DNA from: Polyporus tsugae | Taxonomy: Eukaryota; Basidiomycota; Agaricomycetes; Polyporales; Polyporaceae | Length of the DNA: 64,000 nt | Assembly (NCBI GenBank): GCA_024305745.1 | Contig: JAHRBS010000008.1 | Coordinates: 2,046,001-2,110,000, forward strand | Direction: 5' to 3' | Part shown: piece by piece, positions 47,880 to 60,036 of the stretch | Layout of the letters: each line of letters begins with the position of its first letter | Position numbering within the stretch: position 1 is the first letter of the stretch | The notes under the pieces: model-generated | Seen by the model: the letters and a program-made list of their open reading frames with translations, nothing else | What the model was told of the DNA's origin: nothing | Databases searched by the model: none | Made by a program: the position numbers and the translations under genes

Positions 47880-49402
47880 ACTCGAGTCACCGAGTGGGCC
47901 ACTTCGGTTGCATCGGATGCATTCTCTATCTACTTTGGCTGCACATTCGGCGACACTCAAAGCAAAGCTCCCTTCAGAACTTTCCCGGACCTGCTGCGGC
48001 ATCGTTCCTAACAGGTATGTGCTGGCCTTCTCACCAACAGAAGGTCTTGCCGTTATTTAACGACGCTTCGACTGCAGGTTTACCGCCTAGCGTACATTCA
48101 CCCTTGTCGCTGGAGTACGGAGAGAAACTGCTCCTCTCATATGGAGGGGCTGTCAGATGTCCGGGCTACTACCAGGCGTTCGTCATATCCTTTCTTCTCA
48201 ATGCTCAGCTATGAGTATCAACGAGCATGTGAATACAGGACGTTCAGCTTGCTATATCCATTGCTCACGGCGCAAAAGGAGGAAAGGATCTCCTCAGTTT
48301 TCTTCGTACGTGCTCGCTAGTTGGACATAAACCATCACTCATCCGCTCACGACCACTCCTACAGTTAAGGAGAACACGATGTCCGGTAACATCGACTCTC
48401 TGTCCGAGTCCGATTTGTTTGGCCAAATGTCGTACGTGCTGGACAGTGACACCCTCGCTGGCACATTGCTGATCTGTTTGTCAAGCTTAATGCTATTGGA
48501 TGCTATGGACATCACATCGACTACCATGTCGCGCACTTGAGATGCTGTCGTTGCATCGAGACGTCCAAGACCTGAGGCTTCGTCGCGAGTTGGTGGAGGC
48601 AACAACCATGCCGCTTTCTGAGATGGACAACGATTCCCTTGCGGGGCTCAACTTCTTGAACACCGTCGAAGTTCGTGAGACGTTGCGAATGTGCGCATAT
48701 GATGTCTCGGTCTATCGGTCCTTCCCATATATATGATCCTCCGAATGTGCGTGCGTCCCAACCCTCAACCTCGCCCCACTGACCTTTACCTCGCCAGCTC
48801 GCAGAAAGGCATATCACTCCCGCTTGGATCCCCAGTTACGGGACGCGACGGACGACTCATATATGAGGTGGTCGTCCCAGCTGGTACAACCGTACTCGTC
48901 AATGTCCTGGGGGTCAATCGCGACCTCACCATATGGGGCCTGGACGCCTCCGAGTGGAAACCAGAGCGATGGCTGTCTCCTCTCCCTCAGCGTGCCACAG
49001 ATGCTCATGTTCCAAGCATATTCGCCAGCATGTGAGTCTTTTATCCATTGACTAGCATGCCGGATGGCTAAGAAGTCTCTCCCACTTGACTTTCTCTTTC
49101 GGCTCGAGGGCTTGCATGTGAGTGTCCGCGCGTACCAACTTCCACTCTGTAACTGAACGCGACTGGATAGCGGGTATGACATCGCAGTTACCGAGATTAG
49201 TAAGTCAATCACAGGGCGTGTGTTCCAACTTGACTTATGTGGCACATCTAGGGATTGCAATCGCACAGGCATTCGACTTCGCGTTCTCGGGTAAGGAGAT
49301 CGAATGGAAGTAGGAAGATATCACCACCCCTCCTATCCGTGGCTCGCCGGTGAAGAAGCCTGAGCTCCCCATCATCTTGACACCAATCAAAATGGTCCCC
49401 TA
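47880..49402 (+). pseudogene. cytochrome P450 pseudogene (Agaricomycete microsomal type)
   Basis: Ordered P450 pieces are visible. A membrane anchor and proline hinge (ILYLLWLHIRRH, NFPGPAAASFLTG) lie at about 47920-48013. The helix-I region (FGQMS joined over an intron to MLLDAMDITSTTMSRT) is at about 48420-48538. Then come LHRDVQDLRLRRELVEA, an ExxR helix (VRETLR, about 48670-48690), GSPVTGRDGRLIYEVVVPAG with WKPERWL, and the heme loop TFSFGSRACM, whose cysteine codon is 49113-49115. The C-terminal part runs from DFAFSGKEIEWK to LPIILTPIK. Lesions: a frameshift just after SRT near 48538-48541, an in-frame TAG at 49311-49313, and too little sequence (about 350 bp) between the hinge and helix I, implying an internal deletion. 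Former intron boundaries are still visible. The subfamily was not determined. Confidence 0.85.
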
Positions 49403-49701
49403 GATCGTTCCGGTTTAGACTATGGGGCTTTGTGTATTTGATACGGAGCTCGCAAGACGATCGGATTTTTGTTATGTCTGAGATCTGTATCTTTTTATTG
49501 ATATTCAGCTGAAGACAAACATGGTCTGCAGTAATCAGGATGACAATGAGAGGAAAGACAGCATTTGCAATCCTGTTCATACGTAGAGTCCATCATAGAT
49601 CATAGCAACGTCAAGAAGGTACGAGCAAAAGAACATATGCGCTCCATTCGAGATGTCGCGTTCGAAAGCCCATCCTAAAGTGCTCTTCCAGGCTCCTGGT
49701 C

Positions 49702-52686
49702 TCAAAAGCGATCACCCACACTTTGACATGCGCGAGGGGCAATGCTGCTCCGGCGGCGATGCTCTGGGGTCGGAGCGGTGTGAGCTGAAATCATCTGCAA
49801 AAGAGGTCAGAGTTATAGCCTCTTTAACAGACGGTCAACAGGTTTAGTGCTCGCATACCTTGCTATCCACTTCGTCAAGTGCGTCCATCTGCAATTGGCG
49901 GAGGCGCGCCAATCCAGCTTTCAACGTCTGAATGCTGGCTTCGTCGACGGATTTGGCCGCTCGCAGCTCCGCAATCTCCTCCTCCGCATCCTCCAAGTCG
50001 CCGTGAGACATCGCAAGATCCTCCTCCAACTGCACAGCGCGTGACTTCTCGTCTGCTAGCGTCGTAGAGAGGCCCTGATTTTCGGCAGCGGCAGACTTCA
50101 AGCTATCCGAGAGGGCAGAAGCCTCGGAACGTAGGTCGTCAAGCTGCGCCTGGAGGTCTGCACCTTCGATGCGCGCCATCTCCAGACTTGTCCCGAACGC
50201 AGACGCCTCCGCAGCGTGAGCAGCGGCATCCTGTTTTCGCGCCTCCTTCAACGTCTCAATCTGACCACGCATGCCATTCACAGTCTGTCGCGCCTGCTCG
50301 AGCTCCTCCGAAATGGTGGCCAACTTCGTAGTCTTGTCAGCAACTTCGGAGACGAGGTCGTCACGCGCTGTCTTGGTCGCGGAGAGCTCCGACATTACGC
50401 CTTCGCGCGCAGTCTGCTCTGTCTTCAGGTCTTTGCGCAAACGCGCTGTACCAGTTGCCGCATCTTCGAGCTGTGCACGGAGGCCGTCAAGAGTGAACTC
50501 AAGGTCCGAGATGGTGGCCCTGAGCGCGGTAGCCTCCCGCGCAGAGGTATCCGCATCGGACTGGATCTGGGCACGCGACGCGCGGAGTTCCTCAGTGACC
50601 TCTTGAGATTGCTTCGCCTCTGCGGACACCGCCGCGAAACGGCCATCGGCCTGAACTAGTTCCGCACGAAGCTGCGCCATAGTGTCCCGCAGCATGGTGA
50701 CCGTGGTCTCCAATTCGTTCTTGGCGGCGGCGAGCGCTGACACCCGTCCCTGTGAGTGCTCAAGATCGTCCTCCAAGCTCTTCGCGCGAGCGGAGAGCGT
50801 CGCCTGTGAGACGGTACTGGCCTCGACTGCACGCTTCGCCGCCGCAAGCTCGTGCTGGGTAGACGCAAGAAGCGTGTGTGTTTGCTGAAGTTCGGTCCTT
50901 GCGAGGTCGCGCGCAGACTCAGATGACTCCATCTCGTGCTTAAGGGCATTCAGTGCATCGTGAGTAGAGGAACACTCTTCTTGGAGTGTCGAATTCGCGC
51001 TCTTGAGGGCGCGAGACCGCTCTTGCTTAGTCTGGAGTGCTGCCTGCGAAGTGTGAAGAGCGGCCTGAGCATCGTGAGATGCAGCTCTCTCGGTAGCAAG
51101 GGCCTCGAGAAGTTCTGCAAGTCGCGATTCGCGTTCGACGAGGGCACGAGAACGAGATTGAAGGTCAGCGTTGAGCTTCGCGACCTGGTCTTCCCGAGAA
51201 GCGATGGTGGTTCGTAGGAACTCGCGCTCCTTCACGATCCGTTCCTGTTCATCACGAACCTGAGAGAGTTCCATAGCGCGTACTTGGAGCTCTTTCTTCA
51301 ATGCCGCGACCTATCATCACGTCGTTAGATCACGAAGCGCGCCTGCAGAAACAAAGGCGTCGCATGCATACCTCCTCAAGATGTTTATTCGACGTCACTG
51401 GTTCTGTCTCACGATCGAAGTCGTCCATCATGTTGGGCGACAGTGCATCTTGGAGGCCATCAAAGACCATATCCTCAATCTCGGCATCTTGAGAACCAGA
51501 GTCACTCGGCTCGGGAGTCGGATGTCTCGTGAGGTTGGAAATCAAGGTGCCGGATGCGGTTCGAGTGACACCATGAACATCAACGGTGCGATGTGCGGTT
51601 GTTGGACGGCTGGTCGAAGATGTATCCGATCGATGGGTGCTATAAAAGGAGGATGTGAGCTCATGCCAAACCATTGCAGTGGACGAAACGAACGGCGGAG
51701 GTGTGAACAGCCTTGAGGATGTCCCAGTCGCACCCCCTTCGTCAGGACGTGAAACTTTGAGCCGCGAAATTTCGTCGCGCAGCTCTGCAACCTCCTGCTC
51801 GCGAACGTTTAGCTCTTCACGAAGGGTGGCAGCCATGTCTTCGTCAACCGGTTCCGTTTCTTCGGCTTCTCCCAGTCTCTGAAGCGCTGCTCGAAGTTCG
51901 ACTTCGAGCTGCGGGGCCATCAGTTTCTACGGCCTAGTGCGGAGAAAAGAAGAGGAACATTACCTCAGCCTTTGTGAGACCAGAGAAGGACTTGCGAGCG
52001 CGCCGCTTCCGGGGTCGTTCTTCCCCATCCTCGTCATCAGCGGCGCCAACAGTAGAGGACCTCCTCCTCTGACGCTTCACACCAATGGTGGAGAACCTCC
52101 TCGTTACGTCCTTCCACATCTTGTGCTCCAGATTCGGAGATGCAGCGACGCCGGGTCCAAGGGACTCGCGACGGATTGCGGAGATGCTAACAACAGATCA
52201 GCATGTTGATTGACGATAGGGTGATTGAACGCACGTCTTCTTGGCGTTCGGAGTGAAAGTGACCTGAGCATCGGAAGTATCCAGAACTCCATCGTCCGCC
52301 TAACGTGATATGAGCATATCGGCGGGCAGAGGAGGAGAGAACGTGCACGCACCAATTTTTGCACAGTCCGGGTGACCCAGTGAGACCATTGCGGGCCCAT
52401 CTTATCCTTGCGCGTGTCTGCCATCTTTCGCACTGCGTTCATGCACCGAGTGAGCAGACTCTAACCACCGGCTTCCTGACTTGCGTGCTTGGAGACATAC
52501 CGTGCGCCCTGAGAGTGGCCATATGAACTGCGTGCTTGCGCTGCTCCTTCTGAATGTCAGATAGCGCTCCGAGTACCCCTAGACAAAGGATGGTCAGTAG
52601 GTCTCTGACGAACATCTGACGGGTGAGTAGTACTTACGCTCGGCGTACGTGTACTTGGCCTTCTTCTTCGAGGACATTGGAGCCAT
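49702..52686 (-). CDS. long coiled-coil protein with a possible N-terminal winged-helix-like head
   Basis: Eight exons in coding order, 52686-52638, 52578-52501, 52432-52353, 52299-52235, 52186-51964, 51926-51372, 51310-49859 and 49794-49702, stay in phase for 864 residues. Residues 1-110 contain basic helices (MSSKKKAKYTYAERVLGALS, WSHWVTRTVQKLADDGVL), followed by a strand-like VTFTPN. The pattern hints at a winged-helix module, but that is inference only. A basic nuclear-localisation-like stretch follows at about 140-165 (RQRRRSSTV, RPRKRRARKSFSG). Residues 166-350 include Ser/Thr-rich linkers and a coiled coil. Residues 351-834 are almost continuous heptad coiled coil rich in Glu, Ala, Leu and Lys. 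The intron at 51927-51963 is only 37 bp. The architecture suggests a nuclear structural or chromatin-associated scaffold. I cannot name the family. Confidence 0.78.
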
Positions 52687-53221
52687 GGCGGGTGGAGGTG
52701 TCGCGAGAGAAAAACAAATGAGAAGTAGACGTTGAGTGAAGAGAGATTGTGAGAGGAGAGGAAGTGGTGAGTTAAGTAGGTGGTGCACAACCCACGAGGC
52801 GGGCGGATGGTGGTCGTGGTGCTGCGCCAACTCCGCGCTCCGGACCCCTAGCCGAATGTGACGTCACACGCCCCACTTTTGGATTGTGACTCTTGGCGAC
52901 TCCCTGAAGCTTCGCGGACCCGTCCGACAACGAGGTGGATCAGTAGCAGTATCATTGTTCCGACTCCTCCTACGCAAATGAGAACAAGGAAGGTGTTTCT
53001 GAAAGGGTCTGCATGAAGTCATGAGCTAGCACCCTTCCCGACATCAATCCTTCCCCTGTAGAAAGATGACTCGGAGAGACTTGCCATGAACCTGTGTTAC
53101 GATGGAGGTTAGAGTGTATGAACGCCATTGCTTCAGGTATGCGATATGATCTCAGACCACACACGGACGGGAAGTTTGGATGATGCCATAAGTGAGGACA
53201 ACTCAGCGTAAACAGTATTCT
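52687..53221. other. intergenic region: promoter of coiled-coil gene and 3' end of HCNGP gene
   Basis: These 535 bp separate two genes on the same strand. No coding frame is supported. They include a GC-rich leader next to 52686. Nothing further was assigned. Confidence 0.5.
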
Positions 53222-54508
53222 TTATCCCCACCGGCCTCTGTCCCTCCCTTTCCCATATCCACTACCTAGCACCCCCTCCCCCGTGCTTCTGTACGCCCCA
53301 CCACGACCAGATGGATTGTAAGGCTGGTGGCGACCGGGTTTGCCAGCCTCGACACGTTGACGGTGTGTGGATGAGGACGAACCAGCTGTGAAGTCGATGC
53401 GAGAGCGTTGGGATGAGTTCTGCGAAGCCGAGGTCGCTTCGGAGCGCGCTTTCTGAGCCTCCGCTATCCGGTCTGCGTACCACGCTTCCTTCACGTCGGT
53501 AGGATCCCAGATGTGTTTCGGGAAGTTAGTTGTACGTTCGTCGACGTCGACAAACTCTACCAGCTTCGTGTAAAGATGAGGATTTCGGAACGCGCGATTG
53601 GACATGAGGGAGTCATTGAAATGTCGCGGGTTTTCCGGGTCTCGTTTGAGTGCAAGGAAATTGGTCATCTTCGCCTGTGGACCCGGAATAGATGCCGCCA
53701 AGAGCGGTTGGGGGTTGAATATGAGTAGAGAGAACGAACGGGCAGAGCACGTACTCTGATGGCCTCATCACAAGGACCCGTTGGCTCCGGGGGGATGCCC
53801 CAATCCTGCAATCCCGGTATGGGCGGTGGACGAAGGAATTGCCGTATGTGAGTCAATTCGTCTGAGGGATCGTCCATGTCTGAAGGAAGGGGCAGGGGGA
53901 TGTCTTGCGACTGCAAGGAGATTGGAGGTTGAGAAAGGGATGATGGACCAGGTTCGGGTTGATCGTCGAGAAGGCGAGCCCTTGGATGGGGCTTTGCAAG
54001 AGCATGCCGACGAATGATGACGGCGGGCTTTGAAGAGGTTGAAGACGCGCTAGTGCGAGTCAAGTCTGGAGAAAAGAGATGACGAAGGGTGTGAGGGTGA
54101 CATCCGAAGGAGGGAAATTCCAAGGGACAGCACTGACTTTCTGAAGACGCAGAAGCGCGTGGGTTCAGGTGGACGCCCTGGCCAAAAAGGAAGGGATGGA
54201 GAGCAACGAGGGAAACAGAGCTGGGTAAAGGGTAGCAGTGAATGCTCTCACATCGGTGTCAGGCTTTGAAAAGATGCTGGGGCGGGTGGCAGAAAGGTTG
54301 GACTGGATGCGAGAGGAGGAGTCCTCATGGTCGCTGAGCGGGTCGTCGCCGTAGCCGCCAAGGCCTGCAAAAGGGCTGTCAGCGAAGGATTGGGGGGGAG
54401 TAGAGGATTAGGTCGACCTGGGATGGGCATGTTGAGGAGTTGGCCTGGAGCGGGGTTGATGTACGTGGGATGAGACGAAGATGCGACGCTGTGTCGAGTC
54501 TCGACCAT
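53222..54508 (-). CDS. HCNGP/SAP30-binding-protein-like transcription or splicing factor
   Basis: Exons in coding order, 54508-54418, 54364-54252, 54177-54138, 54065-53755 and 53674-53222, stay in phase for 335 residues. The HCNGP domain crosses the last intron: [19 protein letters not shown], then [20 protein letters not shown], then [12 protein letters not shown]. These match the order and spacing of the family (human SAP30BP), a nuclear protein linked to corepressor and spliceosomal complexes. The N-terminal part contains [15 protein letters not shown], an acidic motif usual near the start of this family, so the internal ATG at 54430 is also a likely start. The first donor, gtcgac, is non-consensus, but phase and motif support it. 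The C-terminus is Arg/Gly-rich. The gene is divergent from the Zn cluster gene, 344 bp away. Confidence 0.85.
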
Positions 54509-54852
54509 GCGAGCGATGTCAGAGGTCGGGTTTAGCGCCGAGGGATGTCAGGCAGCGCATATACACTGTATATGTATCCCACCCAGAACCAACGCAAGGA
54601 CAAGGCAAGCGACTTCGGTTTCCCCCCTCAGGACTGACCGAGAGTGCAGGACACAGCTCGACGACCAGGACGAAGCGCAGGAGTGGCAAGAGGTTACGAG
54701 ACGGGTGCTTGGTTATGCTAGTACGAGAATGCTCCAGCGCCGCCTTGAGCCACAGCCTCTGACAGTCCCGCTCAGCTTGCCTCTGCCTGCATACAGATCA
54801 CCCCTTCCTCCTCCTTCTCCGTTCTGTGCCGCTATGTTGTTTTGATCCCGCA
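54509..54852. promoter_or_regulatory. shared divergent promoter region
   Basis: Only 344 bp separate the ATG of the HCNGP-like gene (minus) from that of the Zn(II)2Cys6 gene (plus), so both promoters must lie here or overlap the 5' UTRs. CT-rich tracts near 54790-54825 face the plus-strand gene. No TATA box was identified. Confidence 0.5.
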
Positions 54853-57800
54853 ATGGCCGCAGAGCTTCCTGACCAGCAGCCCACCCAATCCACCTCGGCT
54901 TCCACCTACTCTGCACAGCATGCCTCCTCTCTTTTCGACGCCTTCCTCCACCAATCTAGCCCCGTTCTTCTTCCCCCGACTTCCCCTTCAGCAATCCTCG
55001 ATTCCGTTTCTCAACCGCCCTCTCTCCCTGTGCCCGCCCTAGCCCGGTCTACCTCTGCTGGCTCCTCCTCGTCCTCCTTGGCCGCCGCACTTCGTCCCCA
55101 ATCTCCCCCGCTCCCAGACAGAGCCGAAAGGCACCTCCTCCCCGCGCTCGGAAACCCTCCGGTTCCAAAGTCGCCCAATCCTTCTGGCGCGGACACTCAA
55201 CACGAAAATGGACAGGGTTCCTCTCATTCTGAGGCCAAGAAAACCAATGTCCACCTATCCACTGTTCCACCCCTCACCTCTCACGGCAAGCCTCGCGAAC
55301 GCGTCTACCTCGCTTGTCTTCAATGGTGAGTCCTCTCTGCCCGACCCCATATTTGCGAGGAGGAGAAGCTAGGGTTACAGACCTACGTACCCTATCTCCG
55401 TAGTCGTTTAGCAAACATCCCCATTTCACTCCCTCATTCCATCATCAAGTTTCGTTCGGGATTAGAATGCCTGACTCTGTATCTCCCTACAGTCGCAATC
55501 GCAAAGTACGCTGCGACGGTGCGAAGCCAGAGTGCTACAACTGCGTGAAACGCGCAGACCCAACTGCCGGGACCTGTTCATACGATGCCGCTCCACGAAG
55601 ACGCGGTAAGGATCGCACCCCCGGCTCCCGCCGTCTCGCCCCACTCGAGCCCAAGAAGACACGCACAACCCGCTCCAGGATTGAAGAGGAACAGAGACGG
55701 AGGAAAGCCGAAGCTGCACAAGCTCCCACCTCCGCCTCAACACTCCCCGCGCAGGTCGCCCAGGATTCATCTAGCCATGGGCCGATGAGCGCAATGTCAC
55801 CCAACTACAACTACCCTGACACACAGACGGAATCGAGTTGCCTGGAGTCACAGGTGTCATCTGCTTTCACCACCATCCCTTCCCTTCCCACTATTCCCAA
55901 TGCGCCATCTACTGCGAAGCCCCATCGCTGGCGGACCGTCCCCGTAGAACCTCAAATAGTATCCGTCACGATGCCCGTGCGATTCAATTTGAACCCCATC
56001 GAGTTCCGCGACTTTGAACTCACATTTGCGCCTCCTGACGCCATCGCAATTGCTCGTCAAGCGGAGGAGGAGGAAGATTTCGACGATTTCGAATCGGTGT
56101 CCACCGTCTCGACGCCACCAGGAGTCCAGTTCACCCGCGAGACCTGGTGGGACGCCCTCCTTGCGACATATTCTGATTTACGGACAGGGGCCACCATAAC
56201 TACAAACATGCGCGACACGACAACGCAGATAGTGATTTCCGACCTACGGTTCCTCTTCCAAAACGCCTTGCACTGGTTCGCGTTTGTCAACATCCCGCGA
56301 TTCTTCGCAAGATTGTGGGACCCATATCACCGGCAGACCGTACAGCCAAGCCTAATCTTCAGTGCGTTGGGGTTGTCAATGTTCTTCCAGAGTTCTGAAC
56401 TCGAGAAGGGCGCGAAGGGTCGAGAGAAGGCGTTGCAGCTCGTGGACCAGGCTCGTGCCATGTTCGACGCGAGTCTGAGCTCGGGATGGATCGACATAGG
56501 CCTTGTGCAAGCTGCTTGGGTGAGGCTCTTCTTTCGATTTTTACTCCCAATTGCTCACACGGGGCCAAATGGTCCTTCTACAGGTGCTCGCGATATTTGA
56601 GATGCAAGCGCACCCCAGGTCAAATACATCACGATCCCGCTCCGCGTTCAAGAATCTTGATTCTCTTATTCAAGGTCTCTCGCTCACCATGCTCGACATC
56701 ACCGACCCTCGTACCACGGTATTCATGCCCGGTCAAGTTCCCATTGTAGTTACCGCCGCCCCCATCCGCTCCTCCGCAGCACCACCACTGTTCGACTACG
56801 ATAACGTGGCTCCCGGGCTCGCTCCTCCTGCCGTTTATCTTCGCCAACATGGTCTTGTCCCCGGCCACTCCCACGCGCACAGCCATACACCTCCTGCCAA
56901 TGATTCGCAATGGCAATGCGGATGTTCCTCTTACTCTCTGGGCAACAATTGGCCGTTGTCGGTTGACCTCGCCCCGGCATGGACGTGCACGCCGATGTGG
57001 CCGGACGACGCAAGTGAGGGAGAGATGCAGAAAGAGGAGTGCCGACGACTCGTGTGGTCGACATTGATGCTGACCGTCAGCCATAACACGAAGACGACGG
57101 CGGGCACAGATCGGGAGCCGCAGCACCTCTGGATAAAAGACCCGTCCAACGTGAGTGCATGTCTTGGAATGCGAAGGACATTTGTGGACGCTAACAACGG
57201 ACTTTTCTGTAGTATGCGCTCCTCTTCCCTGGCGAGAGCCTCGTCCCGTTGGGCATAGACTCAATACCCTTCTCGAAGGATTCGGTATGGGCGCTGTACA
57301 TGAGAGTGATGCTCCTATGGCACAGTTCATTGCGCCAACGTGCAGATACCAGTTTGTCGGATGCAGACCGGGCGGCGTACGCGATGAGCGCGTGGCTTGA
57401 GCTTGACAACGTCGAGACCTGTTTGGATCGGCATACTTGCGGGATTCAGTCCGGCTACATGATGCAGATGCGGGAAGTCTTGTTCAAGTACGTCTCGCTG
57501 TCCTTGGTACACAATGCGCATCATAGGCTGATCTACGGGACCCGCAGCACGCGGATGGTCGTCTCGAACGAGTTCAAGAGGTATATCCCAGAGGCAACAA
57601 CGTAAGCTACCGGACGGCTCAGTTGTGGCGATCGTTAGAGCGTCTCTGACAATCATGCAGTTCGAACGGCCAACTATTTTATCGAGAGAAGGCCGAACGT
57701 TGGAGTGAGTCATGTTTGGCTACCATAATCCTTGGCTTCTTTATAACATCCCGGCTACTTATACTACGCAACTAGTGACATATATGCTTGCAACCGCGCG

Positions 57801-58315
57801 ACATTTTCTGCAAAGCTTCAAGGGCGCGGGTAGTGAACCGGACAGAAATAACCGGCGATGTTTTCTCATGTATTGGTTCATGTCCCAAATCATGAGGTGT
57901 GGCTTCTGTTACCCCTTGTACGGGCTTCCATTCTGACCACCGCACCTAAAGGGCACTCTCACTCTGGCACGCGGACCCGTCGTTGGGCGTTGCGCTCGAT
58001 GTTGCGAAAACATTTGCGCCGTGCGTCGAGTACATGATGATGATTTGGCCATCGGCAAGTACGTGCTATGTCCCTTCGATAGTGGTGTGCGCCTATTGAA
58101 TTGGCATCGACCTGGAAATGAATACAGATCAACGCAGAGAATACGAAGCCCTTCGCGGGTGGCTTGTCCGCTCATGCATGAACGCCGGCGTACCCGTACC
58201 TGAGCGGGCAATTCCATTCGTCCCTGTCCCACGCTCACACAGTTCTTCATCCACACCCGCGCCAAACCCGATAGTTACCGCCGGCGCATATAGCTACGGG
58301 AAGACCCAGTTTTGA
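54853..58315 (+). CDS. Zn(II)2Cys6 fungal-specific transcription factor
   Basis: Eight exons, 54853-55325, 55493-56519, 56584-57150, 57213-57601, 57661-57704, 57776-57896, 57952-58058 and 58128-58315, all in phase, encode 971 residues. The binuclear zinc cluster is complete only after splicing: Cys155, Cys158, Cys165, Cys172, Cys175 and Cys186 (spacing 2-6-6-2-10). The second cysteine codon is split by the 167-bp first intron. A basic linker (RRRGKDRTPGSRR) and a Glu/Arg helix follow. The C-terminal two thirds show the helical fungal-specific regulatory region (WWDALLATYSDLRTGA, LHWFAFVNIPRFFARLWDP, EECRRLVWSTLML). A His/Pro-rich stretch lies near 595-610. It is expected to bind CGG-type half sites in the nucleus. 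The regulated pathway is unknown. Confidence 0.9.
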
Positions 58316-59775
58316 AGTGGCGCCTTCGTCCACGGCTGCTGATCATGGGCAACTCCCGTCAAGTTTCTTGGGATGGAAAGTAGATGCTGTATTCGTCTTT
58401 GATAACATTATCGTTTGTTTGCATTATACTGTATCTATCTTTGCGGCTGTATACATAGATGTGAATGTACCATTCACGAGGTTGGATACAATCCGTCCTT
58501 GGAGTGACTCTCCCTCGGGTCCGTGGTGTATCTGTCAAATAAGACGTATCACGCGGAGCGGAGCGTCTTTAAGCTTGATCGAAGAGAAACGAAGGCCATA
58601 CAGTGGCGCGTACTGCCGCTACTTATGTAGACGCGGGAGTCGGGGTGCCAGCTGACAATCGCGCGTGTGGCGGTTGGCCCGATCGGCTGTGGATGTGCGG
58701 ACTCGGGGGTTGACAACGACAATGACACCGAAGTGTACAGGTGTGCGCTACGCACATGTATATAGATACACACCTACGTAGTCTCCGTCGAATAGGATTT
58801 CACGTATGTATAGCCAGATGTCCGGTCCCATTCGGGTCCAGTTCGACTCTACATATATGTTCAGCGGTTCCCATCGGCTCCTCTGCGAGATTGCAGACAA
58901 TGCTAAGTAGGAATAAGCAATGAGCGTTGAGCACTGGTCATACAGACTCGGCGGTCGATTCCGGCCTTCAAGTTCGCGCTGAGAATCGATACAAGACTTT
59001 GTCCTCCTGGGAGCCTGAGGGGTGGGAATTTGCGGGAGTTCTTGGGGGTTCGGGTGATAAATGAAAGGAGGCTTGCAACATGAAGCACCAGTGTCATTTG
59101 ATTCAGATCGTCGGATCGTACACTCATGCACATGGATATGTTTGAGTCAACTCCGCTGTGATGGCTGCCTGGACAGGCGATGCACGCAGGGCGAGGTTGT
59201 GACCGACGGCCTGACGGGACGAGAAGTCACTCTGTGTTGCCGTCCAGTTCTCCGGTGGTTTCGGAAGGTGGATGGATGGAAGCTGAAAGCCGTACGGCCG
59301 TACTACGCGATTGTTTCCGGCGCAGTTCCGCGGGAAGAAGCATCGGCAGAGCGAACGGAAAGTTTCGGCATCATCGTGCGGCAGAGCGGGTCTGGGATAG
59401 GGATAATGAACGTGAGCAAGTGGGAGTCGTACGAGACTCCGCCCGCAACTTGAACTCACCAGCGCTGCTGCTTGGGTTCTTCCCAGTACGCGACACCTGG
59501 GATCGGCCGAGAATAAGGCTGCTCGGTGTCTGTGTGCTGACAAGGTTCGAGGGCTGGGGCAGCTGACGGGCAGCTGACGGTAACCAGCTGCGTGCATGCT
59601 ATTCCAGGTCGGTCCTAGGATCGGATATTGGGACCCTCCTCAGGCTAGCCTGCGATACATGGTCACGGTCATTCAAGTGGAAGACGGGGGAGTTGAGACA
59701 AACACAATGCGGAGAGTCATTACAACTTTGAGAAGCTTCAAGTATGCATGTACGTCGCGAACAAAATGAGGGGGA
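58316..59775. other. intergenic region, no supportable gene
   Basis: These 1.46 kb downstream of the Zn cluster gene should hold its 3' UTR. An AT-richer part near 58380-58480 follows the stop. A plus-strand frame at 59061-59453 has no motif and is mirrored by a minus-strand frame, so it is not called. Confidence 0.4.
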
Positions 59776-60036
59776 CTATGCTATGTTCCGACGCGGCGCT
59801 GCCGGAGTAGGTACTCGGCGCTGGCGGCTATGAATGTTCGAGGGTGTCCGGGGAGTCGCGTTCGCGAACTCCCGCTGATCTTGGCCCGATCGTGGATGTC
59901 TAGAATTGTAGAATATCGACTTGGGGCGAATTGCGGTCGTGTGGGGGACCCTCTTCTGCTCTTCCTCGGCTTCAACGACAGTATCAACCTGAGTGCCTTC
60001 CAACGGCAACGCTCTGGCATCTTGGGGCCTCGGCAT
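59776..60036 (-). CDS. possible small basic protein or last exon of an unrecognised gene
   Basis: From the ATG at 60036 an 86-residue frame ends at TAG 59776-59778. The composition looks protein-like: an acidic helix (VDTVVEAEEEQKRV), then a basic, polar, Pro-rich end (SNIHSRQRRVPTPAAPRR). No domain is recognised. The open frame extends upstream with acceptor-like cag sites near 60065-60110, so it might be the terminal exon of a longer gene, but no upstream exon could be supported. An overlapping frame is also open, so the call is weak. Confidence 0.25.
   Translation of the reverse strand: MPRPQDARALPLEGTQVDTVVEAEEEQKRVPHTTAIRPKSIFYNSRHPRSGQDQREFANATPRTPSNIHSRQRRVPTPAAPRRNIA

Noticed and set aside
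59061..59453. Plus-strand frame of 130 codons
   Set aside because: No motif, and a longer minus-strand frame covers the same bases; neither has support from introns or composition.
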